Shown: positions 16,462 to 25,128, counted from the stretch's first letter. The stretch is 64,000 nt of DNA from Extensimonas sp963708545 (GCA_963708545.1 CAVPUD010000060.1:7271-71270), one strand, 5' to 3'. Notes: generated by a model not told the origin, from the sequence alone. Numbers and translations are program-made.

Positions 16462-17872
16462 GTTTGGAGAGTTCTTCGAGCAGCTTGGCGTGCACGCCGC
16501 CAAAGCCGCCGTTGCTCATGCACACGATGTGGTCGCCCGCCTGCGCGGCCTGTACGATCTGGCGCACCAGGGTGGCGATGTCGGGCGCGGTCTGCGCGCG
16601 TGGGCCCAGCGGTGCGAGCGCCTCGCGCGCGTCCCAGTCCAGGCCGCCGGTGTGGCAAAAGGCCAGGTCGGCCGGCTCCAGGGCCCAGGGCAGCTGCGCC
16701 TTCATGGTGCCGAGCTTCATGGTGTTGCTGCGCGGCTCGAACACGGCCAGGATGCGTGCCTGCGACTGGCCCGCGGCATCGAGCTGGCGGCGTAGGCCGT
16801 CGAGCGTGGTGCGTATCGCCGTGGGGTGGTGCGCGAAGTCGTCGTACACCGTGACTTCGCCGCCCGCCAGCGCCACGCGCCCGCGCAGCTCCATGCGGCG
16901 CCGCACGTTCTGAAAGCCCGCGAGCGCCTGCGCCGCCAGCGCCACCGGCACGCCCACGTGCTGCGCCGCCGCGATGGCCGCGAGCGCGTTGAGCTGGTTG
17001 TGCACACCCGTGAGCGACCAGACCACGCGCCCCTGCGGTGCGCCTTGCACGAGCACGTCGAAGGCCTGCGGCGCGCCCGCGGCGCAAAAATCGCTCACCG
17101 CGGCGCCAAAGCTGCGCACCTCGCTCCAGCAGCCCTGGTGCAGCACGCGCGTGAGGCTCTCCTCGAGGCCGTTGACCACCACGCGCCCGGCAGCCGGCAC
17201 GGTGCGCAGCAGGTGGTGGAACTGGCGCTCGATCGCGGCCAGGTCGTCGAAGATGTCGGCGTGGTCGAATTCGAGGTTGTTGAGCACCGCCGTGCGCGGG
17301 CGGTAGTGCACGAACTTGCTGCGCTTGTCGAAAAAGGCCGTGTCGTACTCGTCGGCCTCGATCACGAACAGCGGCCGCGGCTGCCCCGGCGCCTGCGCGC
17401 CCAGGCGCGCCGAAATGCCGAAATTCAGCGGCACGCCACCCACCAGAAAGCCCGGCGTGAGCCCTGCGCTTTGCAAAATCCAGGCGAGCATGGAGGTCGT
17501 GGTGGTCTTGCCGTGCGTGCCCGCCACGGCCAGCACGTGGCGGCCTTGCAGCACGTGCTCGGCCAGCCACTGCGGGCCGCTGGTGTAGGGCAGGCCCGCA
17601 TCGAGGATGGCTTCCATCAAGGGAAATTTGGGCGCTCCGTCGGCCAAGCGCGCGCGGCTGACCACGTTGCCCACCACGAACATGTCGGGCGCGAGCGCGA
17701 GCTGGTCGGCGTCAAAGCCTTCGATCAGCTCGATGCCCAGCGCGCGCAGCTGCTCGCTCATGGGCGGATAGACGCCCGCGTCGCAGCCCGTGACCTTGTG
17801 TCCGGCCTCGCGCGCTAGCGCGGCCACGCCGCCCATGAAAGTGCCGCAAATGCCCAGAATGTGGATATGCAT
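16457..17872 (-). CDS. mpl: UDP-N-acetylmuramate:L-alanyl-gamma-D-glutamyl-meso-diaminopimelate ligase
   Basis: A 471-residue Mur-ligase family enzyme that reattaches the recycled tripeptide to UDP-MurNAc in the cytoplasm. It begins MHIHILGICGTFMGGVAALA, with the ATP-binding motif GTHGKTTTTSM near residues 110-120. It also shows ADEYDTAFFDKRSKFVHY, which is distinctive of Mpl against MurC, then NNLEFDHADIF and VYDDFAHHPTAI. Mpl fits with ampD and murU elsewhere in the window as recycling functions. The start is ATG 17872; an in-frame upstream ATG at 17899 is not conserved. The stop codon lies in a dispersed repeat. Confidence 0.96.
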   Translation of the reverse strand: MHIHILGICGTFMGGVAALAREAGHKVTGCDAGVYPPMSEQLRALGIELIEGFDADQLALAPDMFVVGNVVSRARLADGAPKFPLMEAILDAGLPYTSGPQWLAEHVLQGRHVLAVAGTHGKTTTTSMLAWILQSAGLTPGFLVGGVPLNFGISARLGAQAPGQPRPLFVIEADEYDTAFFDKRSKFVHYRPRTAVLNNLEFDHADIFDDLAAIERQFHHLLRTVPAAGRVVVNGLEESLTRVLHQGCWSEVRSFGAAVSDFCAAGAPQAFDVLVQGAPQGRVVWSLTGVHNQLNALAAIAAAQHVGVPVALAAQALAGFQNVRRRMELRGRVALAGGEVTVYDDFAHHPTAIRTTLDGLRRQLDAAGQSQARILAVFEPRSNTMKLGTMKAQLPWALEPADLAFCHTGGLDWDAREALAPLGPRAQTAPDIATLVRQIVQAAQAGDHIVCMSNGGFGGVHAKLLEELSKR

Positions 17873-17889
17873 GGCGGGGCATTGTAATC

Positions 17890-17956
17890 TTGGAGCCAAA
17901 ATGGCCGTTTGTGCAGATGTATCAAGCGCAAGAAGCTACCAAAAAAGTAGCTTTTC
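17890..17956 (+). repeat. Dispersed short repeat, copy 2 (mpl upstream region)
   Basis: The copy reads GCCAAAATGGCC near its left end and ATCAAGCGCAAGAAGCTACC in the middle, and closes with AGTAGCTTTT, which pairs with the preceding AGCTACC to form a hairpin. It matches copy 4 (44733-44803, reversed) over most of its length. It lies 18 bp upstream of the mpl start, within the divergent promoter region. Confidence 0.6.
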
Positions 17957-18047
17957 CGTAGCCTTTGCGGGGCTGCGGGCCGGGTATGGCGCAGGGCCGC
18001 GGGTTCGCGCCACAATGCGGGCTGCACATTCCTACCGCTGCCCTGCC

Positions 18048-18656
18048 ATGTCTGCCACATCCTTGAGCGCCGAAATCGCCAGCACCGCGGCCCGCCTGGC
18101 TGTGGAAGAAGGGCTCGAATGGGGTCCGGCCAAGCGCCGCGCGCTGCGTGTGCTGGGCCTGCCGGCGCGCACGCCGCTGCCCGACAACACCTTGGTCGAG
18201 GCCGCCGTGCGCGAGCACATTGCGCTCTTTTTCGCCGACACCCAGCCGCGCGAGCTGCGTGCGCTGCGCCAGCTTGCGCTCGCCTGGATGGAGCGCCTCG
18301 CGCAATTCCGCCCCCACCTCGGCGGCGCGGTCTGGCATGGCACGGCCACGCGGCTTTCCGATATTTACCTGCAACTTTTCTGCGACGACCCCAAATCCGC
18401 CGAGATCGCCCTCATCAACCACCGCGTAGAGTACGAGCCACGCAGCGTGCCGGGCCTGCACGGCGCGCCCGTGGAGGCGCTGAGCATGTCCAGCCTTTCA
18501 CCCGAGCTCGGCGAGGCGATCGGTGTGCACCTGCTGATCTACGACCTCGACGACCTGCGCGGCGCCCTGCGCGCCGACGCCCAGGGCCGCACGCCGCGCG
18601 GCGACATCGCAGCCGTGCGGCAGCTACTGCAAGAACCGCCGAATCCAAAACCATGA
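18048..18656 (+). CDS. Conserved hypothetical protein
   Basis: A 202-residue soluble protein with no signal peptide or membrane segment. Visible conserved-looking patches are LEWGPAKRRALRVLGL, LALAWMERLAQFRPHLGGAVW, GTATRLSDIYLQLFCDDPK and a C-terminal acidic YDLDDLRGALR. The GAVWHGTATRLSDIYLQLFCDD pattern faintly resembles a nucleotidyltransferase fold, but I cannot support a function. ATG 18048 is chosen because the residues after it look conserved; ATG 18015 would add 11 residues. Its stop overlaps the start of the TlpA-like gene (ATGA), so the two are translationally coupled. Confidence 0.75.
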   Translation: MSATSLSAEIASTAARLAVEEGLEWGPAKRRALRVLGLPARTPLPDNTLVEAAVREHIALFFADTQPRELRALRQLALAWMERLAQFRPHLGGAVWHGTATRLSDIYLQLFCDDPKSAEIALINHRVEYEPRSVPGLHGAPVEALSMSSLSPELGEAIGVHLLIYDLDDLRGALRADAQGRTPRGDIAAVRQLLQEPPNPKP

Positions 18657-19228
18657 CTAAAGACAAGGCCAAGGCGGCGCCCGCACAGCCTGTAAATCCC
18701 GGTCGCCGTCGGCTGCTCTACGCCGGCGTCGCCGCTGCCGCTGCACTCGGCGGCGCCGCGCTGGCTTGGCGCAGACTTGCGCTTGATGACCCTTCCCCTG
18801 GTGTGGAGCAGGCGTTCTGGGCGCAGGAGTTCGACACCCCCGAGGGCGGCGCGCGCCTGGCGCTGCGCAATTTTGCGGGCCGGCCACTGCTGCTCAACTT
18901 CTGGGCCACGTGGTGCCCGCCGTGCGTTGCCGAATTGCCGCTGCTCAACACCTTTTACCGCGAACACCGCAACGCCGGCTGGCAGGTGGTGGGCCTGGCG
19001 ATCGACCAGCCGGCTGCGGTGCAACGCTTCTTGCAGCGCCAGCCGCTCGATTTTCCGATCGGCCTGGCCGCGCAGGGCGGCACCGAGTGGGCGCGCGCAC
19101 TCGGCAACCTGGCTGGCGGATTGCCGTTTACCGTGGTCTTCGATGCCGCGGGCAAGGTGCGGAACCGTAAAATCGGCGCGGCGAGCGATGCCGAACTGCA
19201 GCAATGGGCGGCGCTGCCACTGGGTTGA
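18653..19228 (+). CDS. TlpA/ResA-like membrane-anchored thioredoxin-fold protein
   Basis: A 191-residue protein with a positively charged N-terminus (GRRRLL) and a hydrophobic anchor at about residues 21-38. The periplasmic thioredoxin domain has the redox motif WCPPC (Cys88, Cys91) in LLNFWATWCPPCVAELP and a cis-proline loop LPFTVVFD. Such proteins reduce disulfides for cytochrome c maturation or other envelope tasks. The start overlaps the preceding gene's stop. An aroQ gene is often found between such a gene and accB in related bacteria; none is present in the 166-bp gap here. Confidence 0.9.
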   Translation: MTKDKAKAAPAQPVNPGRRRLLYAGVAAAAALGGAALAWRRLALDDPSPGVEQAFWAQEFDTPEGGARLALRNFAGRPLLLNFWATWCPPCVAELPLLNTFYREHRNAGWQVVGLAIDQPAAVQRFLQRQPLDFPIGLAAQGGTEWARALGNLAGGLPFTVVFDAAGKVRNRKIGAASDAELQQWAALPLG

Positions 19229-19394
19229 GTCCATTAGGCGGCGCTCAGACCTTTCATGCCCGCCTGCGCTCTGCGCGGTCGCGTGACGATCGCGTCAAAT
19301 TGCGACAGATCATGAAAAATATCCGCCAAAGCGCAAAATTGGCCGAAATTGCAGTAAATTCGCGCCCTCTCGTTTCATCGTCTTCGGAGCACCC

Positions 19395-19838
19395 ATGGAC
19401 TTGCGAAAGCTCAAAACCCTGATCGACCTCGTGTCCGAATCGAACGTCTCGGAACTCGAAATCACCGAAGCCGAAGGCAAGGTGCGTATCGTCAAGGGCG
19501 GCCCTGCCATGGTGCAGCAGTACGTCCCGGTGGCCGCGCCCGTGGCCACGGCGGCTCCCGCCGCTGCAGCAGCGGCCGAACTGCCCGCGCCTGCGGCCTT
19601 GCCGGGCCATGTGGTCAAGTCGCCCATGGTGGGTACCTTCTACCGCGCGCCCAGCCCCGGCGCCAAGCCGTTCGTCGAGGTGGGCAGCCAGGTCAAGGAA
19701 GGCGACACCCTGTGCATCATCGAGGCCATGAAAATCCTCAACGAGATCGAGGCCGACAAGGCCGGCACCGTGACGCGCGTCCTCTGCGAAAACGGCCAGG
19801 CCGTCGAATATGGACAACCGCTGTTCATGATCGAGTAA
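19395..19838 (+). CDS. accB: Biotin carboxyl carrier protein of acetyl-CoA carboxylase
   Basis: A 147-residue carrier subunit. The C-terminal biotinyl domain holds the biotin site EAMKI (Lys113) and the family thumb region SPMVGTFYRAPSPGA. An Ala/Pro-rich linker (residues about 45-70) joins it to an N-terminal helix (MDLRKLKTLIDLVSESN). It carries CO2 on biotin between AccC and the carboxyltransferase. It is followed by a 331-bp repeat region instead of the short gap usual before accC. Confidence 0.97.
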   Translation: MDLRKLKTLIDLVSESNVSELEITEAEGKVRIVKGGPAMVQQYVPVAAPVATAAPAAAAAAELPAPAALPGHVVKSPMVGTFYRAPSPGAKPFVEVGSQVKEGDTLCIIEAMKILNEIEADKAGTVTRVLCENGQAVEYGQPLFMIE

Positions 19839-19846
19839 GGCGGCGC

Positions 19847-20170
19847 ATGTTCCAAAAGATACTGATCGCCAACCGCGGCGGACATGCCGCAGGCATGGCG
19901 AAGCAAATTGCCCTGGCACGCGCAGCGTGCGGGCGATGAGCCGCGGGAGAAACCATGTTCAAAAAAATACTGATCGCCAACCGCGGCGGACATGCCGCAG
20001 GCATGGCGAAGCAAATTGCCCTGGCACGCGTAGCGTGCGGGCGATGAGCCGCGGGAGAAACCATGTTCAAAAAAATACTGATCGCCAACCGCGGCGGACA
20101 TGCCGCAGGCATGGCGAAGCAAATTGCCCTGGCACGCGTAGCGTGCGGGCGATGAGCCGCGGGAGAAACC
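19847..20170 (+). repeat. Three tandem 108-bp units, each copying the accC start, between accB and accC
   Basis: Units at 19847-19954, 19955-20062 and 20063-20170 are near-identical. Each opens with the first 34 bases of accC (ATG, then codons for FKKILIANRG) and continues with a 74-bp spacer. The spacer has hairpins CATGCC-GCA-GGCATG and GCACGC-GTA-GCGTGC, a TGA stop, and GGGAG six bases before the next ATG. Each unit thus encodes a 30-residue peptide (19847-19939, 19955-20047, 20063-20155) whose first 11 residues match AccC. Unit 1 starts ATGTTCCAAAAG; units 2, 3 and accC start ATGTTCAAAAAA. The period is 36 codons. Position and spacing suggest that unit 1 marks the ancestral accC start, now displaced 324 bp. 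Confidence 0.9.
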
Positions 20171-21520
20171 ATGTTCAAAAAAATACTGATCGCCAACCGC
20201 GGCGAAATCGCCCTGCGCATCCAGCGCGCCTGCCAGGAGCTGGGTGTCAAGGCCGTGATGGTCTATTCCGAGGCCGACCGCGACGCCAAATACGTCAAGC
20301 TCGCCGAAGAGGCGGTGTGCATAGGCCCCGCGCCCTCGTCGCTGAGCTACCTCAACATGCCGGCCATCATCTCGGCCGCCGAGGTGACCGACGCCGAGGC
20401 CATCCACCCCGGCTACGGCTTCTTGAGCGAGAACGCTGATTTTGCCGAGCGCGTGCAAAAGAGCGGTTTCGAGTTCATAGGCCCCACGCCCGATGCCATC
20501 CGCATCATGGGCGACAAGGTTGCGGCCAAGCAGGCCATGGTGCAGGCTGGCGTGCCTTGCGTGCCGGGCTCGGAGGGCGCGTTGCCCGATGATCCCGTGC
20601 AAATCGGGCGCATCGCCCGCGCCGTGGGCTACCCCGTGATCATCAAGGCGGCGGGCGGCGGCGGCGGGCGCGGCATGCGTGTGGTGCACACCGAGGCAGC
20701 ACTGATCAACGCCGTGCAAACCACCAAGTCCGAAGCGGCAGCAGCCTTTGGCAACCCCTCGGTCTATCTGGAAAAATTCCTGCAAAACCCGCGCCACATC
20801 GAGATCCAGGTGCTCGCCGACAAGCATCGCAACGCCGTCTATCTGGGCGAGCGCGACTGCTCCATGCAGCGGCGCCACCAGAAGGTGATCGAGGAGGCGC
20901 CGGCGCCCGGCATCCCGCGCCGGCTCATCGAGCGCATCGGCGAGCGTTGCGTGGCCGCGTGCAAAAAGATCGGCTACCGCGGCGCGGGCACCTTCGAGTT
21001 CCTGTACGAAAACGGCGAGTTCTACTTCATCGAGATGAACACCCGCGTGCAGGTCGAGCACCCGGTCACCGAGTGGATCACCGGCATAGACATCGTGCGC
21101 ACGCAGATCATGGTTGCTGCGGGCGAAAAGCTGCCATTCACGCAGCGCCAGATCGAGCTGCGCGGCCATGCGATAGAGTGCCGCATCAATGCCGAAGACC
21201 CGTACAAATTCACCCCATCGCCGGGCCGCATCACCATGTGGCACCCGCCGGGAGGGCCGGGTGTGCGCGTGGATTCGCACATCTATACCAACTATTACGT
21301 GCCGCCGAACTACGACTCCATGATCGGCAAGCTCATCACGCACGGCGACACGCGTGAGCAGGCGCTCGCGCGCATGCGCACGGCGCTCGCCGAAACGGTG
21401 GTCGAGGGCATACAGACCAACATCCCGCTGCACCGCGAGATGCTCGTGGATGCCAAGTTCATCGCCGGCGGCACGAGCATTCATTACCTCGAAGAGTGGC
21501 TGGAGCAGCACAAGCGCTGA
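20171..21520 (+). CDS. accC: Acetyl-CoA carboxylase, biotin carboxylase subunit
   Basis: A 449-residue ATP-grasp enzyme of standard length that carboxylates the biotin of AccB. It begins MFKKILIANRGEIALRIQRA. The glycine-rich ATP loop is KAAGGGGGRGMRVV near residue 160, with catalytic patches EERDCS-like GERDCSMQRRHQK and EFYFIEMNTRVQVEHPVTE. The start at 20171 follows GGGAGAAACC, a ribosome-binding site identical to those in the tandem repeat upstream. Translation may be coupled to the last decoy ORF, whose stop lies 15 bases before this ATG. Confidence 0.98.
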   Translation: MFKKILIANRGEIALRIQRACQELGVKAVMVYSEADRDAKYVKLAEEAVCIGPAPSSLSYLNMPAIISAAEVTDAEAIHPGYGFLSENADFAERVQKSGFEFIGPTPDAIRIMGDKVAAKQAMVQAGVPCVPGSEGALPDDPVQIGRIARAVGYPVIIKAAGGGGGRGMRVVHTEAALINAVQTTKSEAAAAFGNPSVYLEKFLQNPRHIEIQVLADKHRNAVYLGERDCSMQRRHQKVIEEAPAPGIPRRLIERIGERCVAACKKIGYRGAGTFEFLYENGEFYFIEMNTRVQVEHPVTEWITGIDIVRTQIMVAAGEKLPFTQRQIELRGHAIECRINAEDPYKFTPSPGRITMWHPPGGPGVRVDSHIYTNYYVPPNYDSMIGKLITHGDTREQALARMRTALAETVVEGIQTNIPLHREMLVDAKFIAGGTSIHYLEEWLEQHKR

Positions 21521-21586
21521 GGCTTTTGTCGCTTGCTTTGCGCCCCCGTGCCCAACTTTCGGCCGTTTTCACCCACCGTCCAAGCC

Positions 21587-22540
21587 ATGTTTGAATTGCG
21601 CCTGCTGTGCCCCGAGGACAGCGTCGAGCCCGTGAGCGACGCGCTCGAGGCGCTCGACGCCCTGAGCGTTTCGGTCGAGGATGCCGACGCGCAGACCGAG
21701 GCCGAGCAGGCGCTGTTCGGTGAGCCCGGCATGCCGCCGCCGCGCGAAGGCTGGCAGCGCAGCCGCGTGCTGGCGCTGTTTGCCACCGAAGAGGCAGCGC
21801 AGCAGGCGCAGCAGCTGCTCGCCGTGCAGGACTTTTTTGCCGGCTGTGCGGTGCTCGGCCTGGCTGCCGTGCCCGAGCAGGACTGGGTGCGGCTGACGCA
21901 GGCACAGTTTGCGCCCGTGGAGATCACGCCCGACTTCTGGATCGTGCCCAGCTGGCACGACTTGCCACCGCAGGCGCGACGCAGCCTGCGGCTCGATCCG
22001 GGGTTGGCCTTCGGCACGGGCACGCATCCCACCACGCGCATGTGTCTGCGCTGGATGGCACGCCAAGCGCAACAGGCCACTGCGGCGGACGCCGCGCAGC
22101 ACAACGCTGGCGCAGTGCAGGCCGTGAATCCATTCGGGCGTGTGCTCGACTACGGCTGCGGCTCGGGCATCCTGGCGCTGGGCGCGGCCCTGTTCGGGGC
22201 GACCGAGATCGACGCCGTCGACATCGACCCCGCCGCCGTGCAAGCCACGCTGGAAAACGCGCGCGCCAACGGTGTGCAGGCCCCGGGCGTACAGCTGCGC
22301 GCGGGCTTGCCGGAGCTTGCGCGGGGCCAGTACCAGACCGTGTTTGCCAACATCCTCGCGAGCCCGCTCAAGGTGCTCGCGCCCTTGCTGTGCGCCCATG
22401 TCGCGCCGGGCGGCTGGCTCGTGCTCGCAGGCATCCTCGAGCGCCAGGCGCAGGAGCTGCAAGAGGCCTATGCCCCGTGGCTACGCCTCGAAGTGGCCGA
22501 CACCGAAGACGGTTGGATTCTGATGACCGGCATGCGCTGA
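21587..22540 (+). CDS. prmA: Ribosomal protein L11 methyltransferase
   Basis: A 317-residue SAM-dependent methyltransferase that trimethylates ribosomal protein L11. It has the N-terminal recognition domain beginning MFELRLLCPEDSVEPVSDAL, the linker motif GLAFGTGTHPTTRMCL, SAM motif I LDYGCGSGILALGAALFGA and the catalytic-loop FANILASPLKVLAP. The length is a little above the usual 295-300 residues because of an insertion near residues 160-180. It follows accC by 66 bp, as is common in betaproteobacteria. Confidence 0.95.
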   Translation: MFELRLLCPEDSVEPVSDALEALDALSVSVEDADAQTEAEQALFGEPGMPPPREGWQRSRVLALFATEEAAQQAQQLLAVQDFFAGCAVLGLAAVPEQDWVRLTQAQFAPVEITPDFWIVPSWHDLPPQARRSLRLDPGLAFGTGTHPTTRMCLRWMARQAQQATAADAAQHNAGAVQAVNPFGRVLDYGCGSGILALGAALFGATEIDAVDIDPAAVQATLENARANGVQAPGVQLRAGLPELARGQYQTVFANILASPLKVLAPLLCAHVAPGGWLVLAGILERQAQELQEAYAPWLRLEVADTEDGWILMTGMR

Positions 22541-22602
22541 ACTGTGCGCGGGACCGGCATGGCGGGTGGCGCTTCCAGAGGGAGCCCTAAAATGGGCCGC
22601 TG

Positions 22603-23808
22603 ATGAGCCAGATCACACGCTGCCCTTTTTGCGGAACCCGTTTCAGGGTCGTTGCCGACCAGTTGCGCATCTCCGACGGCTGGGTGCGTTGTGGGCAGTG
22701 CCACGAGATTTTCGACGCCTCGGCCCAGCTCGTACCCGCCAGGGCGCAGGCGCTTTGGCCCGATGCGGTGCCTGCAGCAGATTCTCCGCAGCGGCCCGCA
22801 GGGGCAGGGTTGCTGGATTCAGAGCCACCGGCGGCAAGCACCGCTGCGGCGCAGCGCCCTTCTTCCGACGACGCATCCATTCTGCAGGCGGGCGCTTCAA
22901 GCTTGCCGACGTTTCTGACGCATGCGCAGCCGACGGCTCCAAAATCCGACAGGCTCATAGGCCCCGCCGCGCCACCCCAGGAGTCCCAAGAGCAGGAGTT
23001 GGAGGGTTACGAGCTGCCGTTTGCCGAGCTGCGCGACTCCGGCTGGCCGGAGGAGGACGAAAACGCACAGGCTGGCGCTTCGGCGCTAGAGGGGCAGGAG
23101 CACGCGGGCGCAGAGCCCTTGGGGCACGCGGCGGACGCGGAGACCACACACGAGCCAGCCGCGCTGACGCCGCCCGCGGATGCCGGGTTTGCCTATGCGT
23201 CGGCCAGCGAAATGCTCGCGCAGGCGAATGAAGTGCCACCCGGCCACGCAGGGGGCGACGAGGCTCCTCTCGAAGATGCAGAGCCCGATGTGCAGGAACC
23301 CGGTTTCGTGCGCGCCGCGCGGCGCCGCGCCTTCTGGCGCCGGCCGTGGGTGCGCGCAGGATTGGCTGCGCTATCTGTGCTTTTGCTGGCGGCGCTGGCC
23401 TTGCAGGTGGCTGTGCAGGAGCGGGACGCCATCGCCGCCGCGGCTCCGGCGACGCGGCCATGGTTGCAGCAGGTCTGCGCCCCGCTGGGCTGCAGTGTGG
23501 CACCACTGCGCCGCATCGCGGACGTGGTGATAGACAGCTCTTCGTTCCAAAAAGGCCGGGGCGACAGCTACCAGCTCACGTTCAGCCTGCAAAACCGCGC
23601 TGCCTATGCGCTGGCGATGCCGGCGCTGGAGCTGACCCTGACCGACGCGCAGGATCAGCCTGTGGTGCGCCGCGTGCTGCTGCCCAAGGACATCGGGGCG
23701 CCGGCGGAGCTCCCGCCCCGCGGGGGCTGGGGTGCGGTGCTGACGGTGGTCGTGACCACGGGCGGTGCGCGCGTGGCCGGCTACCGCCTGCTGGCGTTTT
23801 ATCCTTGA
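22603..23808 (+). CDS. Zinc-ribbon and DUF3426 domain membrane protein
   Basis: A 401-residue protein. It opens with an MJ0042-type zinc ribbon (CPFCGTRFRV then CGQCHEIFDA, residues 7-40), followed by about 200 low-complexity acidic residues. One membrane helix lies at about residues 245-270 (AGLAALSVLLLAALALQVAV), and the C-terminal DUF3426 beta domain starts around RRIADVVIDSSSFQ. The function is unknown. The gene often follows prmA in this group. Spacing to prmA is 62 bp. Confidence 0.88.
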   Translation: MSQITRCPFCGTRFRVVADQLRISDGWVRCGQCHEIFDASAQLVPARAQALWPDAVPAADSPQRPAGAGLLDSEPPAASTAAAQRPSSDDASILQAGASSLPTFLTHAQPTAPKSDRLIGPAAPPQESQEQELEGYELPFAELRDSGWPEEDENAQAGASALEGQEHAGAEPLGHAADAETTHEPAALTPPADAGFAYASASEMLAQANEVPPGHAGGDEAPLEDAEPDVQEPGFVRAARRRAFWRRPWVRAGLAALSVLLLAALALQVAVQERDAIAAAAPATRPWLQQVCAPLGCSVAPLRRIADVVIDSSSFQKGRGDSYQLTFSLQNRAAYALAMPALELTLTDAQDQPVVRRVLLPKDIGAPAELPPRGGWGAVLTVVVTTGGARVAGYRLLAFYP

Positions 23809-23840
23809 CTTTTTCTGACCCCACCCTGACTCCACCCCCT

Positions 23841-24737
23841 ATGGCAGCCCTGATTTGCGGTTCTCTCGCGTTCGACACCATCATGACCTTCGAGGGGCGC
23901 TTTGCCGAGCAGATACTGCCCGACCAGTTGCACATCCTCAACGTGTCCTTTCTCGTGCCCACCTTGCGGCACGACTTCGGCGGCTGCGCGGGCAACATCG
24001 CCTACAGCCTGCGCCTGTTGGGCGGCACGCCCTGGCCCATGGCCATGCTGGGCAGCGACGGCGGTCGGTATTTGCAGCGTTTGCAGGCGCTGGGCATCCC
24101 CACGGTCCATGTCGGCATGGCCCAGGACTCCTACACCGCGCAGGCCATGATCATGACCGACCGCGACAACAACCAGATCACCGCGTTCCACCCCGGTGCG
24201 ATGCTGCAGGCGCACACCCTGCGCATCACGCCACACCCGGACATTGCGCTGGCCATCATCGCGCCCGACGGACGCGAAGCCATGCTCGAGCATGCCGAGC
24301 AGCTCGCTACAGCGGACATTCCCTTCGTGTTCGATCCGGGGCAGGGGCTGCCGATGTTCGACGGGCCTGAGCTCGCGCGCTTCGTCGAGCAGGCGAGCTG
24401 GGTCGCGGTGAACGACTACGAGGGCAAGATGCTGTGCGAGCGCACTGGCTGGTCACTGGACGACATTTCGCGCAAAGTACGCGGCCTGATCGTGACGCTG
24501 GGCGCGCAAGGCTGCGAGGTCTGGGTGGACGGCGCCAAGGCGCACGTGCCCGCCGTCGCGCCCTCGCAGATTGTCGATCCCACGGGCTGCGGAGACGCTT
24601 GGCGCGGCGCCCTGCTGTATGGGCTCGAACGCGGCTGGCCGCTCGAGCGCTGCGCAGCCCTGGGCAACCGGATCGGCGCCCTCAAGATTGCCCACCGCGG
24701 GCCGCAGAACTACACGCTGGACTTCACGCCAGGCTGA
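23841..24737 (+). CDS. PfkB-family carbohydrate kinase (adenosine/ribokinase-like)
   Basis: A 298-residue kinase of the PfkB family. The N-terminal pattern is FGGCAGNIAYSLRLLGG. The C-terminal signature DPTGCGDAWRGALLYGL carries the catalytic Asp in the anion-hole motif (D-P-T-G-x-G-D). The overall pattern resembles adenosine or nucleoside kinases. The substrate is not decided by sequence. ATG 23841 follows the DUF3426 stop by 32 bp. It converges on the histone-like gene. Confidence 0.9.
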   Translation: MAALICGSLAFDTIMTFEGRFAEQILPDQLHILNVSFLVPTLRHDFGGCAGNIAYSLRLLGGTPWPMAMLGSDGGRYLQRLQALGIPTVHVGMAQDSYTAQAMIMTDRDNNQITAFHPGAMLQAHTLRITPHPDIALAIIAPDGREAMLEHAEQLATADIPFVFDPGQGLPMFDGPELARFVEQASWVAVNDYEGKMLCERTGWSLDDISRKVRGLIVTLGAQGCEVWVDGAKAHVPAVAPSQIVDPTGCGDAWRGALLYGLERGWPLERCAALGNRIGALKIAHRGPQNYTLDFTPG

Positions 24738-24753
24738 CCCCAGCGCGGCCCCG

Positions 24754-25128
24754 TCAAGGCTTGCTGCCCGTCGGGAAGGGCCAAGCTGCCTGGGGATTGA
24801 GAGTGGTCTGGGCGGGAACGGATGCCTTGGCTGCCTTCTTCGCAGGTGCGGCAGCTTTCTTCGCAGGTGCAGCAGCCTTCTTCGCAGGTGCAGCAGCCTT
24901 CTTCGCAGGTGCAGCAGCCTTCTTCGCAGGTGCAGCAGCCTTCTTCGCAGGTGCAGCAGCCTTCTTCGCAGGTGCGGCAGCTTTCTTCGCAGGCGCGGCA
25001 GCTTTCTTCGCAGGTGCAGCAGCCTTCTTCGCAGGTGCGGCAGCTTTCTTCGCAGGCGCGGCAGCTTTCTTCGCAGGCGCTTCGGTCTTCATGGCCTGGG
25101 ATGCGGCGGGTTTTTTTGCAGTTGCCAT
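24754..25128 (-). CDS. Histone H1-like Lys/Ala/Pro-repeat protein
   Basis: A 124-residue, extremely basic, low-complexity protein. After about 16 residues (MATAKKPAASQAMKTE) it has 12 exact heptads APAKKAA, then a short tail ending WPFPTGSKP. It resembles bacterial H1-like nucleoid proteins (HctB, AlgP-type tails) that bind DNA or RNA non-specifically. AAGGAG sits 6 bases before ATG 25128 and only 3 before ATG 25131, so the second ATG is preferred. A gene of this kind next to ribonucleotide reductase genes is common in Burkholderiales, as far as I recall. Confidence 0.85.
   Translation of the reverse strand: MATAKKPAASQAMKTEAPAKKAAAPAKKAAAPAKKAAAPAKKAAAPAKKAAAPAKKAAAPAKKAAAPAKKAAAPAKKAAAPAKKAAAPAKKAAAPAKKAAKASVPAQTTLNPQAAWPFPTGSKP
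24829..25080 (-). repeat. Twelve tandem 21-bp repeats (coding minisatellite)
   Basis: A 21-bp unit encoding APAKKAA is repeated 12 times inside the histone-like gene, with only silent differences (GGTGCAGCA / GGTGCGGCA / GGCGCGGCA variants). The multiple-of-three unit means that copy-number change keeps the frame, so length variation between strains is expected. Confidence 0.95.

Noticed and set aside
19847..20170. CRISPR or tRNA-like structure in the accB-accC gap
   Set aside because: Units are head-to-tail without variable spacers, and the hairpins do not form a cloverleaf; the content is a duplicated gene start.
19927..20439. 170-codon frame running through the tandem units in another frame
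   Set aside because: It is open only because the unit length is a multiple of three; its continuation overlaps accC out of frame with no family match.
24829..25080. CRISPR-like regular repeats
   Set aside because: Repeats are contiguous 21-bp units without spacers and encode APAKKAA in frame.
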